From Kitasatospora humi (lineage in GTDB: Bacteria; Actinomycetota; Actinomycetes; Streptomycetales; Streptomycetaceae): a stretch of 64,000 nucleotides of DNA. The notes under the pieces were generated by a model, which saw only the letters and a program-made list of their open reading frames with translations, was not told the origin of the DNA and made no database searches. Position 1 is the stretch's first letter. The number at the start of each line of letters is the position of its first letter. The stretch is from the NCBI RefSeq assembly GCF_020907985.1, contig NZ_JAJJPA010000003.1, positions 279,667 through 343,666 of the forward strand, written 5' to 3'. This document shows positions 42,499-51,144 of this stretch, piece by piece. The translations under genes were made by a program, and so were the position numbers.

Positions 42499-43605
42499 AT
42501 GGGCATGTCCCCCACGAACCGTTCGTCGCGGGCCAAGGCGCTGACCGCGCTCAGTGTGCTGGCGCTCGCCGGTGCCGCCTTCGCCGCCACCCCGGCCCAG
42601 GCCAACCAGCCGGGCAGCGAGCTGGCCGGCCCGAGCCACCCCTACCGGCACGGTGTCATCACCGCGAAGGGCGCCCCGGCCGGCAGCACCGCGGGCAAGC
42701 GCACCTCCAACCTGAAGTACGGCGGCGGCGTCGACGGCATCGGTGTCACCACCGGCGCCCAGAAGGTCTACCTGGTCTTCGAGGGCTCTCAATGGGGCAC
42801 CCAGGGCACCGACGCCAACGGCTACACCACCCTCTCCGGTGACCCGATGGGCATCGCGGTCCGCGCCCAGCAGCTCTTCAAGGGCCTCGGCACCAACGGT
42901 GAGACATGGTCCGGCGTCATGACCCAGTACTGCGAGGGCATCGCCGGCGGCGCCACCAGCTGCCCGTCGACCGCCGCCCACGTCGCCTACCCGACCGGTG
43001 GCGCGCTGGCCGGCGTCTGGGTCGACGAGTCGGCCGCCGCGCCGAACCAGGCCACCGGCAACCAGCTCGCCAACGAGGCCATCAAGGCCGCCGGCCACTT
43101 CGGCAACACCACGGCCGCCGCCAACCGCGACGTGCAGTACGTGATCCTGTCGCCCACCGGCACCCACCCGGACGGCTTCAACACCAGCACCGGCCAGTTC
43201 TGCGCCTGGCACGACTGGAACGGCGACACCACCCTCTCCGGTGGCGCGGCCTCCTCGCCGTACGGTGACGTCGCGTTCACCAACGACCCCTACGTGACGG
43301 ACATGGGCACCTCCTGCGGCGAGAACTACGTCAACGCCGGCAGCGCGGGCACCCTGGACGGCGTGACCATGGTCTACGGCCACGAGTACGCCGAGACCGT
43401 CACCGACCAGAACCCGGCCGGCGGGTGGACCGACTCGACCGGCCAGGAGAACGCCGACAAGTGTGCCTGGAAGGGCACCGGCGGCGTCGGCGGCGCCCAG
43501 AACGTCACCTTCGCCACCGGCTCCTTCGCGATGCAGGGCACCTGGGCGAACGACTACAACGGCGGCGCGGGCGGCTGCGAGATCTCGCACCCGATCGTCC
43601 CCTGA
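42499..43605 (+). CDS. Secreted protein with HEYAE motif, possible metallopeptidase-like fold
   Basis: A 368-residue exported protein of unknown function. The signal peptide runs to AQA (about residue 35). The mature part has strand-rich Gly/Thr sequence (QKVYLVFEGSQWGTQGTD), several cysteines (QYCEGIAGGATSCPS, QFCAWHDWNGD, SCGENYV, DKCAW) that could form disulfides, and MVYGHEYAETVTDQNP followed by a GGWTDSTGQENADKC segment. The HExxE-like pattern plus the downstream Glu and Asp resembles a zinc site. The same arrangement occurs in plant Exordium-type proteins, but the relation is only suggested. AGGAGAGAGG lies before the ATG at 42499. Confidence 0.8.
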   Translation: MGMSPTNRSSRAKALTALSVLALAGAAFAATPAQANQPGSELAGPSHPYRHGVITAKGAPAGSTAGKRTSNLKYGGGVDGIGVTTGAQKVYLVFEGSQWGTQGTDANGYTTLSGDPMGIAVRAQQLFKGLGTNGETWSGVMTQYCEGIAGGATSCPSTAAHVAYPTGGALAGVWVDESAAAPNQATGNQLANEAIKAAGHFGNTTAAANRDVQYVILSPTGTHPDGFNTSTGQFCAWHDWNGDTTLSGGAASSPYGDVAFTNDPYVTDMGTSCGENYVNAGSAGTLDGVTMVYGHEYAETVTDQNPAGGWTDSTGQENADKCAWKGTGGVGGAQNVTFATGSFAMQGTWANDYNGGAGGCEISHPIVP

Positions 43606-43631
43606 TCACCGGGTAGCACCCGTCGATCCCT

Positions 43632-43671
43632 GAGCACCCCGGGTGAGCCGTTCGGCCCGCCCGGGGTGCTC
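43632..43671. terminator. Hairpin terminator between convergent genes
   Basis: Perfect 12-bp arms GAGCACCCCGGG (43632-43643) and CCCGGGGTGCTC (43660-43671) lie between the stops at 43605 and 43777. Confidence 0.82.
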
Positions 43672-43776
43672 CGCGCGCTGCCCGTGCCGACCCGCCGCCC
43701 GGGCCAACCCGCCGCCCGGGCCGACCGCCGTCCGCCGACCCGCCGCGCGCGGGCCGGCCCGGGTGGCCGGCCCGGC

Positions 43777-44907
43777 TCAGGGCTCGCTGGGCGCCCCCGG
43801 GCCGGCCGGAGTGCGCAGCTGGACCGCCATGGCGATGTCGTCCATGGTGACGAGCCCGACCAGACGGCCGTCGTCCAGGACCAGGATCGGCGGCTGGGTG
43901 GCCGCATGGTCCAGCACGTCCAGGAGGTCGTCGCCGGGCGCGGCGACGATGCATTCGCGCAGCGGGCGGGCCAGCTCGCGGACCCGCACCTCGGGGCGCC
44001 GGGCGATCGGAACCGCGGCCAGCCGGGCCAGGTCGACCAGGCCGCTCGGTCGGCCGTCGAAGTCGAGCACGGCGACCACGCGCTGCCGGGCGCGCGTGCT
44101 CAGGTCGGCGAGGAAGCGGTCCACGCTGAGCCAGTCCGGCCCGGCGACCGCGGGCGCGGTCATCACCTGGGCGACGCGCACGCCCCGCAGCGCGGTGACC
44201 ATGGCGGCGCGGCGGACCTCGGCCAGCGCCGAGGACCAGACGAACAGGCCGACCAGCGCGAACCAGATGCCGGCCGCGTCACCGCGCAGCACCGCGACGA
44301 AGCCGCCCGCCGCCATCAGCAGGCCCGCGGCCTGGCCGGCGCGACCGGCGACGCGCTCGGCGCCCTCCCGGTTGCCGCCGTGCCGCCAGACCAGCGCCTG
44401 CAGCAGCCGGCCGCCGTCCAGCGGCGCGGCGGGCAGCAGGTTGAACACGCCGAGTAGCAGATTGGCCCAGCCGGCCCACAGCAGCACCGCGGCCGGCAGC
44501 CGCCAGTGCAGGGTGTCGACGCCGATCCCGGCCCCGACGAACAGCCCGCCCAGCAGCAGGCTGGTCAGTGGTCCGCTGCCGGCCACGGTGAACTGGACGC
44601 GCGGGCTCGGTGCCCGACCCATCCGGGTGACACCGCCGAGCGCGAAGACGGTCATGTCGTCGACCCGGACGCCGGCCCGCCGGGCGGTCAGCGCGTGGGC
44701 GGTCTCGTGCAGCAGCAGGCTCACGGCCAGCAGCCCGGCCCCGATCACCCCGGCGATGCCGTAGGCGGTGGCGGAGCGACCCGGCACCCAGGCCGGGAGG
44801 GTCTGCGCGGCCAGGCCGTAACCGAAGAAGAAGATCAGCGCGGGCGCGCTCCAGTGGATCCGCAGCGGAACGCCGAAGATCCTGCCCAGCGAGGCGGTAC
44901 CGCGCAT
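43777..44907 (-). CDS. Site-2-type M50 membrane protease with CBS domains
   Basis: Intramembrane zinc protease of 376 residues. It starts MRGTASLGRIFGVPLRIHWS, as in the SpoIVFB-like branch. Membrane helices carry HETAH (His67, Glu68, His71) and the third ligand in NLLPAAPLDGGRLLQ. Two CBS-like segments fill the C-terminal third (VAQVMTAPAVAGPDWLSVD and later ILVLDDGRLVGLVTMDDIAM) and may sense adenine nucleotides. The ATG at 44907 agrees with the family start; the open frame upstream is unrelated sequence. Substrate unknown; it is not linked to the PqqD/M50 protein at 21624. Confidence 0.9.
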   Translation of the reverse strand: MRGTASLGRIFGVPLRIHWSAPALIFFFGYGLAAQTLPAWVPGRSATAYGIAGVIGAGLLAVSLLLHETAHALTARRAGVRVDDMTVFALGGVTRMGRAPSPRVQFTVAGSGPLTSLLLGGLFVGAGIGVDTLHWRLPAAVLLWAGWANLLLGVFNLLPAAPLDGGRLLQALVWRHGGNREGAERVAGRAGQAAGLLMAAGGFVAVLRGDAAGIWFALVGLFVWSSALAEVRRAAMVTALRGVRVAQVMTAPAVAGPDWLSVDRFLADLSTRARQRVVAVLDFDGRPSGLVDLARLAAVPIARRPEVRVRELARPLRECIVAAPGDDLLDVLDHAATQPPILVLDDGRLVGLVTMDDIAMAVQLRTPAGPGAPSEP

Positions 44908-45065
44908 CTCAACACCAGGTCCCGTCGTGCCGAGCGGTCGGCTCGGCCCACGCTTCCAGTCTTCACCCTTCGGCCCCGATGGGCGGCGCGGCCGCCACCG
45001 GGCGCGCCGCACCGGCGTGCTCCTCTCGGCGGTGTCGCCGTGCAGGTAGAAGCTGATTGCGTTGG

Positions 45066-45902
45066 TCAGCGCTTGATGGCCACCCCGGCGTAGAACGAGA
45101 CGGCCGCGTCGGTGACTCCTGCGGGCAGGCGGTCGGTGTCGCCGTCGGGACGCCAGCGGTGGGCGGGCACGATCCCCGGCTCCAGCAGCTCCAGGCCCTC
45201 GAAGAAGGTCGCGAACTCGGCGGCGGGGCGAAGCTTGAGCGTGGTGCCCACCTGGTTGTAGATCTGCTGCACCTGGCAGGCGCCCGCCGGGTCCAGCTCC
45301 GCCGTGGCGTGCGAGAGGACCAGGGCCGAACCGGGCGGCAGCGGCTTCAGCAGCCGCTCGACGATGTCGCGCGCCTCGTCGAGGTCGGGGACGAAGTGCA
45401 GCAGGGCGATCAGCGAAAGCACCACGGGCCGGCCCAGGTCGAGGGTCCGGGCCAGTGGCGCGGCGTTCAGGATGGTGTCCGGGTCGCGCACGTCGCCGTG
45501 GATGTAGGCGGTCCGGCCCTCGGGCGAACTGGTCATCAGTGCTCGGGAGTGCGCCAGCACGATCGGGTCGTTGTCCGCGTAGACGACCCGTGCCCCGGGT
45601 ACGACCGACTGCGCGACCTCGTGCAGGTTGGGCGAGGTGGGGATGCCGGTGCCGATGTCCAGCCACTGGGACAGGCCGCGCTCCGCCAGCGCCCGGGTGG
45701 CCCGGTGCATGAACGCGCGGTTCGCCCAGACCGCGGTCTTCATGGTCGGGAACACCGTGAGAACCCGTTCGGCGGCTTCCCGGTCCACCGCGAAGTGGTC
45801 CTTGCCGCCGAGGAAGTAGTCGTACATACGGGCGCTGTGCGGTATGTCCTGCCGGATCCGCGTGCTGGGCGGTGTCTCCTGCCCCGGATCGTCCGCGTTC
45901 AT
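45066..45902 (-). CDS. SAM-dependent methyltransferase, SAV2177 family
   Basis: A 278-residue member of a large actinobacterial family whose substrates are mostly unknown. Diagnostic blocks: ARMYDYFLGGKDHFAVDREA, QWLDIGTGIPTSPNLHEVAQ (SAM loop), VVYADNDPIVLAHSRALM and VLSLIALLHFVPD. Complete, ATG start. It stands alone between an M50 protease gene and an HxlR regulator. Confidence 0.9.
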   Translation of the reverse strand: MNADDPGQETPPSTRIRQDIPHSARMYDYFLGGKDHFAVDREAAERVLTVFPTMKTAVWANRAFMHRATRALAERGLSQWLDIGTGIPTSPNLHEVAQSVVPGARVVYADNDPIVLAHSRALMTSSPEGRTAYIHGDVRDPDTILNAAPLARTLDLGRPVVLSLIALLHFVPDLDEARDIVERLLKPLPPGSALVLSHATAELDPAGACQVQQIYNQVGTTLKLRPAAEFATFFEGLELLEPGIVPAHRWRPDGDTDRLPAGVTDAAVSFYAGVAIKR

Positions 45903-45960
45903 CCCCGAGCCCTCCCCTTGTGCTCAAGCCTTGGTCGTCGAAGTGTAGCCAACCTGATGA

Positions 45961-46458
45961 TCACGCAGGTGACACGCCATCACCTCGATGCTCCGACCTC
46001 CGTCGCGCGGATGCTCCCAGCCGGCCCTCGGCCTGGAACCGTGTCAAGGCCTCGTGGCCGGACGCACAGCCGACCGTGACCTGCAGCGGGGCGCCGCAGT
46101 CCCGGTGGCCGACCTCCCAGGGCGGGCCGGCCGGGTCGGCGGTGTAGCGGTCGCCCCACTGCTTGAGGGCGATCATCGCGGGCCACAGGTCCCAGCCCTT
46201 CGGCGTGAGCTTGTACTCGTGCCTGGTCCGCAGACCGGGCTCGCGGTAGGGGACGCTCTCCAGGATCCCGGCGGCGACCAACTTGCGCAGCCGGTCCGCC
46301 AGCACCGCCTCCGACAGGCCCACGTGCCGGCGGAAGTCGTCGAATCGGCGCACGCCGTTCATGGCGTCGCGCAGCACCAGCAGCGTCCACTTCTCGCCGA
46401 TCAGCGCGAGTGCGCGCTGCACGGTGCAGTTGTCCGTGCTCAACTCCAGCCAGTCCAT
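45961..46458 (-). CDS. HxlR family transcriptional regulator
   Basis: A 165-residue winged-helix regulator; the family responds to aldehydes, quinones or redox signals. It has the near-N-terminal cysteine in STDNCTVQRAL, GEKWTLLVLRDAMNG, FDDFRRHVGLSEAVLADRLRKLV and ETRHEYKLTPKG-like (RTRHEYKLTPKGWDLWP) wing. A C-terminal extension with two more cysteines (HRDCGAPL, VGCASGHE) resembles a small metal or redox site. Divergent from the thioesterase gene, whose promoter lies 30 bp from the HxlR start, so the regulator probably controls it and itself. Confidence 0.92.
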   Translation of the reverse strand: MDWLELSTDNCTVQRALALIGEKWTLLVLRDAMNGVRRFDDFRRHVGLSEAVLADRLRKLVAAGILESVPYREPGLRTRHEYKLTPKGWDLWPAMIALKQWGDRYTADPAGPPWEVGHRDCGAPLQVTVGCASGHEALTRFQAEGRLGASARRRSEHRGDGVSPA

Positions 46459-46484
46459 GGGCCAATCCTAGGCTGGCTTCATGA

Positions 46485-46514
46485 TTGACACCCAGTCATG
46501 GCAGTGGCTAGCTT
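46485..46514 (+). promoter_or_regulatory. Promoter of the thioesterase gene
   Basis: TTGACA (46485-46490), 18-base spacer and TAGCTT (46509-46514). It lies inside the longest open frame of the thioesterase, so the downstream ATG at 46544 must be the start used from this promoter. Confidence 0.65.
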
Positions 46515-46543
46515 CGAGATACGAAGTCAGCAGAGAGGTGGTC

Positions 46544-47038
46544 ATGAGCAGGTCGCGCACGTTCGCATGGCAGGACCCCAGGGAGACCGCGGCCGCCGCC
46601 GGTCGGTTGAGCGGACTGGCGTTCCTCGAGGAGATGCTCGCCGGCCGCGTTCCCCTTCCACCCATCATGGCGACGCTCGGTTTCGGCCTGGAGGAGGTGG
46701 CGGCCGGGCGCGCGGTGTTCGCGATGGAGCCGGGGGAGGAGCACTACAACCCGATCGGCAGTGTGCACGGCGGCGTCTACGCCACGCTCCTCGACTCGGC
46801 CGCGGGCTGCGCGGTGCACTCGCTCGTGCCCGAGGGCACGGGCTACACCTCGCTCGACCTGACGGTGAAGTTCCTGCGCCCGATGACCGTGGACACCGGC
46901 AAGGTCCGCGCGGTCGGCACGGTGCTCAGCCACGGGCGCCGCACCGCCCTGGCCCAGGCCGAACTCCTCGACGGCGACGACCGCTTGCTGGCGCACGCCA
47001 CCAGCAGCTGCATGCTCTTCCCGCTGCTGCCGCGCTGA
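46544..47038 (+). CDS. PaaI family thioesterase (hotdog fold)
   Basis: Hydrolyses an acyl- or aryl-CoA thioester. 164 residues from the ATG at 46544, which has AGAGAGGTGG upstream and lies correctly behind the promoter; an ATG at 46481 would start before the -35 box. Hotdog motif [22 protein letters not shown], then [14 protein letters not shown], both typical of PaaI. Divergent from and probably regulated by the HxlR protein. Substrate unknown. Confidence 0.9.
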   Translation: MSRSRTFAWQDPRETAAAAGRLSGLAFLEEMLAGRVPLPPIMATLGFGLEEVAAGRAVFAMEPGEEHYNPIGSVHGGVYATLLDSAAGCAVHSLVPEGTGYTSLDLTVKFLRPMTVDTGKVRAVGTVLSHGRRTALAQAELLDGDDRLLAHATSSCMLFPLLPR

Positions 47039-47100
47039 ACCGGCAGCGGGAATCGCCTGTTGCCACGTCAGGAGACCTGCTGGGGCGTAGGGTTTGGGGC

Positions 47101-49245
47101 GTGGCCGACGAGACGCACGATGGCGGGGCAGGACCCGGCGGGACGCACGATGGCGGGGCAGGTCCCGGCGGGACGCACAACACCGTGGGCGGGCAGGCGC
47201 GGGTGGGCGCGCTGGTGCAGGCCCAGCAGATCGGGGAGCTGCACCAGCACATCCAGGCGGCGGCGCCGCCGGAGGCTGGCCCACCCTTTCAACTGCCGCC
47301 CGCGCTCCGGCTCTTCGTCGCCCGCCAGGCGGAGCAGGAGCGCATCCGGCGCGCGGCCGAGACCCGACCGGGGGACCGCGGGCCGCGGGTCGTGACGCTG
47401 GTCGGAATGGGCGGGATCGGCAAGACGGCGCTGAGTTTCGAGGTCGGCCGCGCACTCGGGGACCGGTTCCCCGACGGCGTGCTGTACGTCGACCTCGACG
47501 ACTTCCGCCGGGACGGCGCGGTGGAGCTCGCCGACGTGCACGCCGAACTGCTCACCGGACTCGGCGTCGCGCCCGAGTGGCTCCAGCGGTCACCCGCGGG
47601 CCGCCAGAAGCAGTACTGGAGCCGGACCAACGGCAAGCGCCTGCTGGTGCTGATCGACAACGCCGCCTCCGACACCGAGGTCGAACTGCTGATCCCGGCA
47701 TCGGCGGGGAGCATGGCGATCGTGGCCGGCCACGGCGCGCTCCCCGATCCGCCCGGCGTCGACGCGGTGGAGGTGCCGATGCGGCCACTGGCTGAGGCGG
47801 ACGCGGTGCGGCTGCTGCGGCAACTCGTCGACGACGAGCGCCTGGCCGCGGAGCCGGACGCGGCGCTGCAGCTGGCGCGCGGCTGCGGCGGCCTGCCCGC
47901 CGCGCTGCACGTCGCCGGGCGGTGGGCCCGCAAGTACCGGCGGCGCAGCCTGAGCAAGCTGGTCGCCGACCTCACGGTGGACCTGCGCGAGAGGGGAGTT
48001 CCGGTCGTGGAGGCCGTCTGGGACGCCGCCTACGACGGTCTCGGCCCGGAGGCGGCCCGGCTCTACCGGGTGCTGCCGCAGTTCCCCGCCCCCGCGGTCA
48101 GCGCCGAGGCCGCCGCCGCGCTGCTCGGCGCCGGCCTGCTCCCGGCCGAGGAGGCGCTGGAGGAACTGGAGCGGGCCGGACTCCTGGAGCACCGACCCGA
48201 GGGCTACCGCATGCACGACCTGCTGCGGGGCCACGCCGAGCGCCGCTCCCGGCAGGCCGACCCGGACGGGACGGAACGAGCCGGGGCGCGCGGGCGGTTG
48301 GTCCGCTGGTACCGGCGCCAGGCGGCCCGGGCGGACCAACTGGCGGCCGGCCGCCGGATGACGTTCGCGCAGCTCGAATCCGCCCTCCCCGATGTGCCCG
48401 ACGTCGAGTTCGACGGGAAGAACGACGCGCTCCGCTGGCTGGAGGCCCACCGCCTGGCCCTGTACGGCTGCGTCCGCTCGGCGTACGACTCCGGCCGGCA
48501 CGAGGACGCCGCGGCGCTCTGCGAGCCGCTGTGGACGCACTTCCTCGACCACCCGCACTACGCGGACGCCATCGAGGCGTTCGGCACCGGTGTCGCCGCC
48601 GCGGACCGCCTCGAGGACCGCCGCCTGATGGTGCGCATGCGGTGCCAACTGGCGCGCCCGCTCTGGGAGCAGGAGCTCTTCGATGCCGCAGCCGAGCAAC
48701 TGCGCCAGGCGTTGAGCACCGCCGAGGGCCTGGGCGACGACCCGCAGGACCGCAAACTGAAGGCCTCCGCTGTGGAGTTCCACGGTCTGCTGAAGCTCGC
48801 CCGGCACGACTGGGCCGGCGCCGCGGCCGATTTCGAGCAGTCCAGGCGCGGACACCAGGCGATCGGCAACGCCTATGGTGTGCTGCTGCAGACGTATCAG
48901 CTCGGCAAGGCCGCCTTCGGTGCGGGGGACCACGAGCGGGCGGCGGAGCTGTTCGAGGCGGCTCACCAGGCGGCCCGTGCCCAGGAACGGGAGCGGATGA
49001 CTGCCCGCACCGGCTTCGAACTGGCCCGGGCGCTGCGGTGCTTGGGCCGCATCGACGAGGCGTCGGCGCTCGCGCGGGCGGCGCTGGTCGCGGCACGCGA
49101 ACGCGGCTCCAGCAGCGAGGAGGTGCGCGTTCTGGAGGAACTCGCCCGTCTCGCGGACGCCTCAGGTGACCCGGCGGCGGCCGAGCGGCACCGGACAGCG
49201 GCGCGCCTGCTGACCGAGCGCTACGGCGGTCTGGCGGAGGCCTGA
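47101..49245 (+). CDS. STAND-type NTPase with NB-ARC-like domain and TPR repeats
   Basis: A 714-residue signalling NTPase. The front carries a Gly-rich direct repeat ([10 protein letters not shown] twice, residues 7-26), then [20 protein letters not shown], a short segment often preceding STAND modules. P-loop [10 protein letters not shown] is at 101-110, a Walker-B-like RLLVLIDNA near 180, and the [10 protein letters not shown] motif (the NB-ARC GLPLAL element) later. A winged-helix part ([20 protein letters not shown]) and about 300 residues of TPR-like helices follow. No effector enzyme domain or DNA-binding HTH is visible. Relatives act as regulators or in defence. GTG at 47101 chosen because it follows the thioesterase stop and keeps the Gly-rich start. 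Confidence 0.85.
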   Translation: MADETHDGGAGPGGTHDGGAGPGGTHNTVGGQARVGALVQAQQIGELHQHIQAAAPPEAGPPFQLPPALRLFVARQAEQERIRRAAETRPGDRGPRVVTLVGMGGIGKTALSFEVGRALGDRFPDGVLYVDLDDFRRDGAVELADVHAELLTGLGVAPEWLQRSPAGRQKQYWSRTNGKRLLVLIDNAASDTEVELLIPASAGSMAIVAGHGALPDPPGVDAVEVPMRPLAEADAVRLLRQLVDDERLAAEPDAALQLARGCGGLPAALHVAGRWARKYRRRSLSKLVADLTVDLRERGVPVVEAVWDAAYDGLGPEAARLYRVLPQFPAPAVSAEAAAALLGAGLLPAEEALEELERAGLLEHRPEGYRMHDLLRGHAERRSRQADPDGTERAGARGRLVRWYRRQAARADQLAAGRRMTFAQLESALPDVPDVEFDGKNDALRWLEAHRLALYGCVRSAYDSGRHEDAAALCEPLWTHFLDHPHYADAIEAFGTGVAAADRLEDRRLMVRMRCQLARPLWEQELFDAAAEQLRQALSTAEGLGDDPQDRKLKASAVEFHGLLKLARHDWAGAAADFEQSRRGHQAIGNAYGVLLQTYQLGKAAFGAGDHERAAELFEAAHQAARAQERERMTARTGFELARALRCLGRIDEASALARAALVAARERGSSSEEVRVLEELARLADASGDPAAAERHRTAARLLTERYGGLAEA

Positions 49246-49342
49246 TCAGGCGTTCCGGGGGCTCGGGCGGAGGCCGGGCGTGCTGGCGGTGGCCGGCGAG
49301 GCCGGGGTTCCGGGGGCCTGGCGGAAGCCGGCTCGGCCCCTG

Positions 49343-50974
49343 TCAGAGTTCGTGGTCGAGGTCGGCGGGATCCGGAGTGGTCAGCTCCACCCGCACGGTC
49401 AGTCCGCCTACCGTGCAGTCGAGTGAAGTCGCCCCCGTCCATTCGGAGTTGGCCCCGAGCCAGGCGTGTACGGCGGAGACCACGGCCGTCGGGTCCGCGC
49501 GCCGGACCCGGCCGTCCGCCCGGCTGGGCTCGATGCGGACGGTGACGAGCCCGGCCCGGTGGTGCCGGATCAGGCAGCGGTCCACGTCGAGGATCGCGGC
49601 GGCGGTGCGTCGCCCGGGCAGCTCCTCCAGGACGCGGGCCGTCCAACCGGCCGCCGTCCAGGCGCCGTTGGCAGTCGTGGGGACGGAGTCTCGCCGGGCA
49701 CGGCGCCACAGCACCGCCGCGCTCTGCACCTGCCGCAGGCCGGCGTCCGGATGCGCGGCCGCCCGGTGGTGGACGGGGCCGGAGTGGTGGGCGGGGTAGC
49801 GCTCGACTGTGATGCGATGGCCCGTCAGCCGGGGGACCAGCACCGCGAACGCCGACGGCGGATGGGGAACGGCAACCGGCGGTGGCAGCTGACGAGCCGT
49901 CGGCGTGCCGCTGCGCGGCTCCAACCGCAGTAGCCCGTAGAGCTCGTGGCGCAGTCGCGCCAGCGAATCGCCCGGCAGCGCGAAGGCGGCGTCGGCGATC
50001 GTGCGGCTGTCCTGGGCGACGGCGCGGCGCAGGGATTCGGGCAGGTCGGCGGGGCCGACCAGGTGGGGCGCCTTGGCCAGCAGGTCCGCCATCGGGCTGC
50101 CGGGCACCAACTCCTCGCCCCCGTCGTAGGCGCCGACCACCGGGCGGCCCAGAGCGGCGGCGTACAACGCGGTCGAGCCGTGGTCGGTGATCACGGCGTC
50201 GGCGGCGATCAGCAGCGCGGCCCACTCCTGGTGGGGCCTGGCCAGGACCAGGCCCGCCGCCAGCGCCGGCGCGAGCTGCCGGGCGAGGTCGAACTCGCCG
50301 ATCCTGCTGTACTCGTTGGGGTGCAGCACCAGGGCGAACTGGTAGTCGTCGTGCGGCAGGGCGCCGACGAGTTCGGCCGGCAGTCCGGGGCGGCGGGCCA
50401 GCAGGGACTCCGGACCCCAGCTCGCGGTGAGGGCCACGAGCCGGCGATCGCCGGTGCCCAGTGCGGCACGGTAGTCCTCCCGGCGGATCGCCGAGGCCAG
50501 GATCCGATCCAGGGTGGGGTCGCCCACCACCACCGCCCGGGCCGAGGCCTGCGGGCAGTGCTCGGTGAGCCGGGCGAGCTGGTCCCCGTGGGCCAACGCG
50601 TGCAGGCTGGCCCAGGGTTCGCCGTCGGCGAGCAGGTAGTGCGGATCGAGTCCGGACGGGATCCCCGGCGAACCGTCGCCGCTGATCGCCTTGTTGAAGC
50701 CGGCGCCGTGCGGCAGCAGCACGCGCGGGCCGGAGAGCGCCCACACCGCGCCCTTGGGGCTGGCGGTGAGCACCAGGTCGTGGCTGCCGTGCCGGGCCTC
50801 GTTCCACGGGATCAGCCGGGCGCCGGTGTGTTCCAGGGCGGTGAGGGCGTCGACGTCGAAGTCGGAGCCGGGCACCAGGGTGAAGCGGGTGGCTATCCGG
50901 TCGTCACCGTCGAACACCGGCAGCACGTCGAGCAGCCGGTGCAGCGCCGTCGCCGAGCGGACGGCAACCAGCAC
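49343..50974 (-). CDS. CDP-glycerol glycerophosphotransferase-like GT-B protein
   Basis: A 543-residue soluble protein. The N-terminal two thirds resemble the GT-B fold of poly(glycerol-phosphate) transferases and related enzymes: VLVAVRSATALHRLLDVLPV, then VLLPHGAGFNK, LHPNEYSRIG, and DAVITDHGSTALYAAALGRP, the last being the usual donor-site motif. The C-terminal 170 residues are not recognised. It may belong to actinobacterial cell-surface polymer synthesis. GTG start at 50974 without a clear ribosome site; the leader contains a 7-bp tandem repeat. No glycan operon around it. Confidence 0.75.
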   Translation of the reverse strand: MLVAVRSATALHRLLDVLPVFDGDDRIATRFTLVPGSDFDVDALTALEHTGARLIPWNEARHGSHDLVLTASPKGAVWALSGPRVLLPHGAGFNKAISGDGSPGIPSGLDPHYLLADGEPWASLHALAHGDQLARLTEHCPQASARAVVVGDPTLDRILASAIRREDYRAALGTGDRRLVALTASWGPESLLARRPGLPAELVGALPHDDYQFALVLHPNEYSRIGEFDLARQLAPALAAGLVLARPHQEWAALLIAADAVITDHGSTALYAAALGRPVVGAYDGGEELVPGSPMADLLAKAPHLVGPADLPESLRRAVAQDSRTIADAAFALPGDSLARLRHELYGLLRLEPRSGTPTARQLPPPVAVPHPPSAFAVLVPRLTGHRITVERYPAHHSGPVHHRAAAHPDAGLRQVQSAAVLWRRARRDSVPTTANGAWTAAGWTARVLEELPGRRTAAAILDVDRCLIRHHRAGLVTVRIEPSRADGRVRRADPTAVVSAVHAWLGANSEWTGATSLDCTVGGLTVRVELTTPDPADLDHEL

Positions 50975-51001
50975 CGAACGGCAACGCAGCGCCGTGGCGC
51001 C

Positions 51002-51075
51002 GCTGCCTGCTGCCTGCTGCCTGCTGCCTGCTGCCTGCTGCCTGCTGCCTGCTGCCTGCTGCCTGCTGCCTGCTG
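51002..51075. repeat. Heptanucleotide tandem repeat, unit GCTGCCT, about 10.6 copies
   Basis: Ten perfect units and a partial one, uninterrupted, 28 bp upstream of the start chosen for the glycosyltransferase-like gene. Because 7 is not a multiple of three, a change in copy number changes the reading frame of anything translated through it. Confidence 0.95.
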
Positions 51076-51144
51076 GAAACCGTCAATCGTAGCCGTCCGA
51101 CGCCGTCAATCAAAGTTCGAACGGCAATCCTACCCAGTCACGTG

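Noticed and set aside
21624..44907. Linking the M50/CBS protease at 43777-44907 with the peptide locus as a second processing enzyme
   Set aside because: It is 21 kb away, lacks a PqqD-like domain, and belongs to the SpoIVFB-like branch that is common in every streptomycete.
51002..51075. Reading the 7-bp repeat as CRISPR or as a translated Leu/Pro/Ala/Cys repeat protein
   Set aside because: Units are too short and have no spacers for CRISPR, and the plus-strand frame through it is antisense to the glycosyltransferase-like gene.
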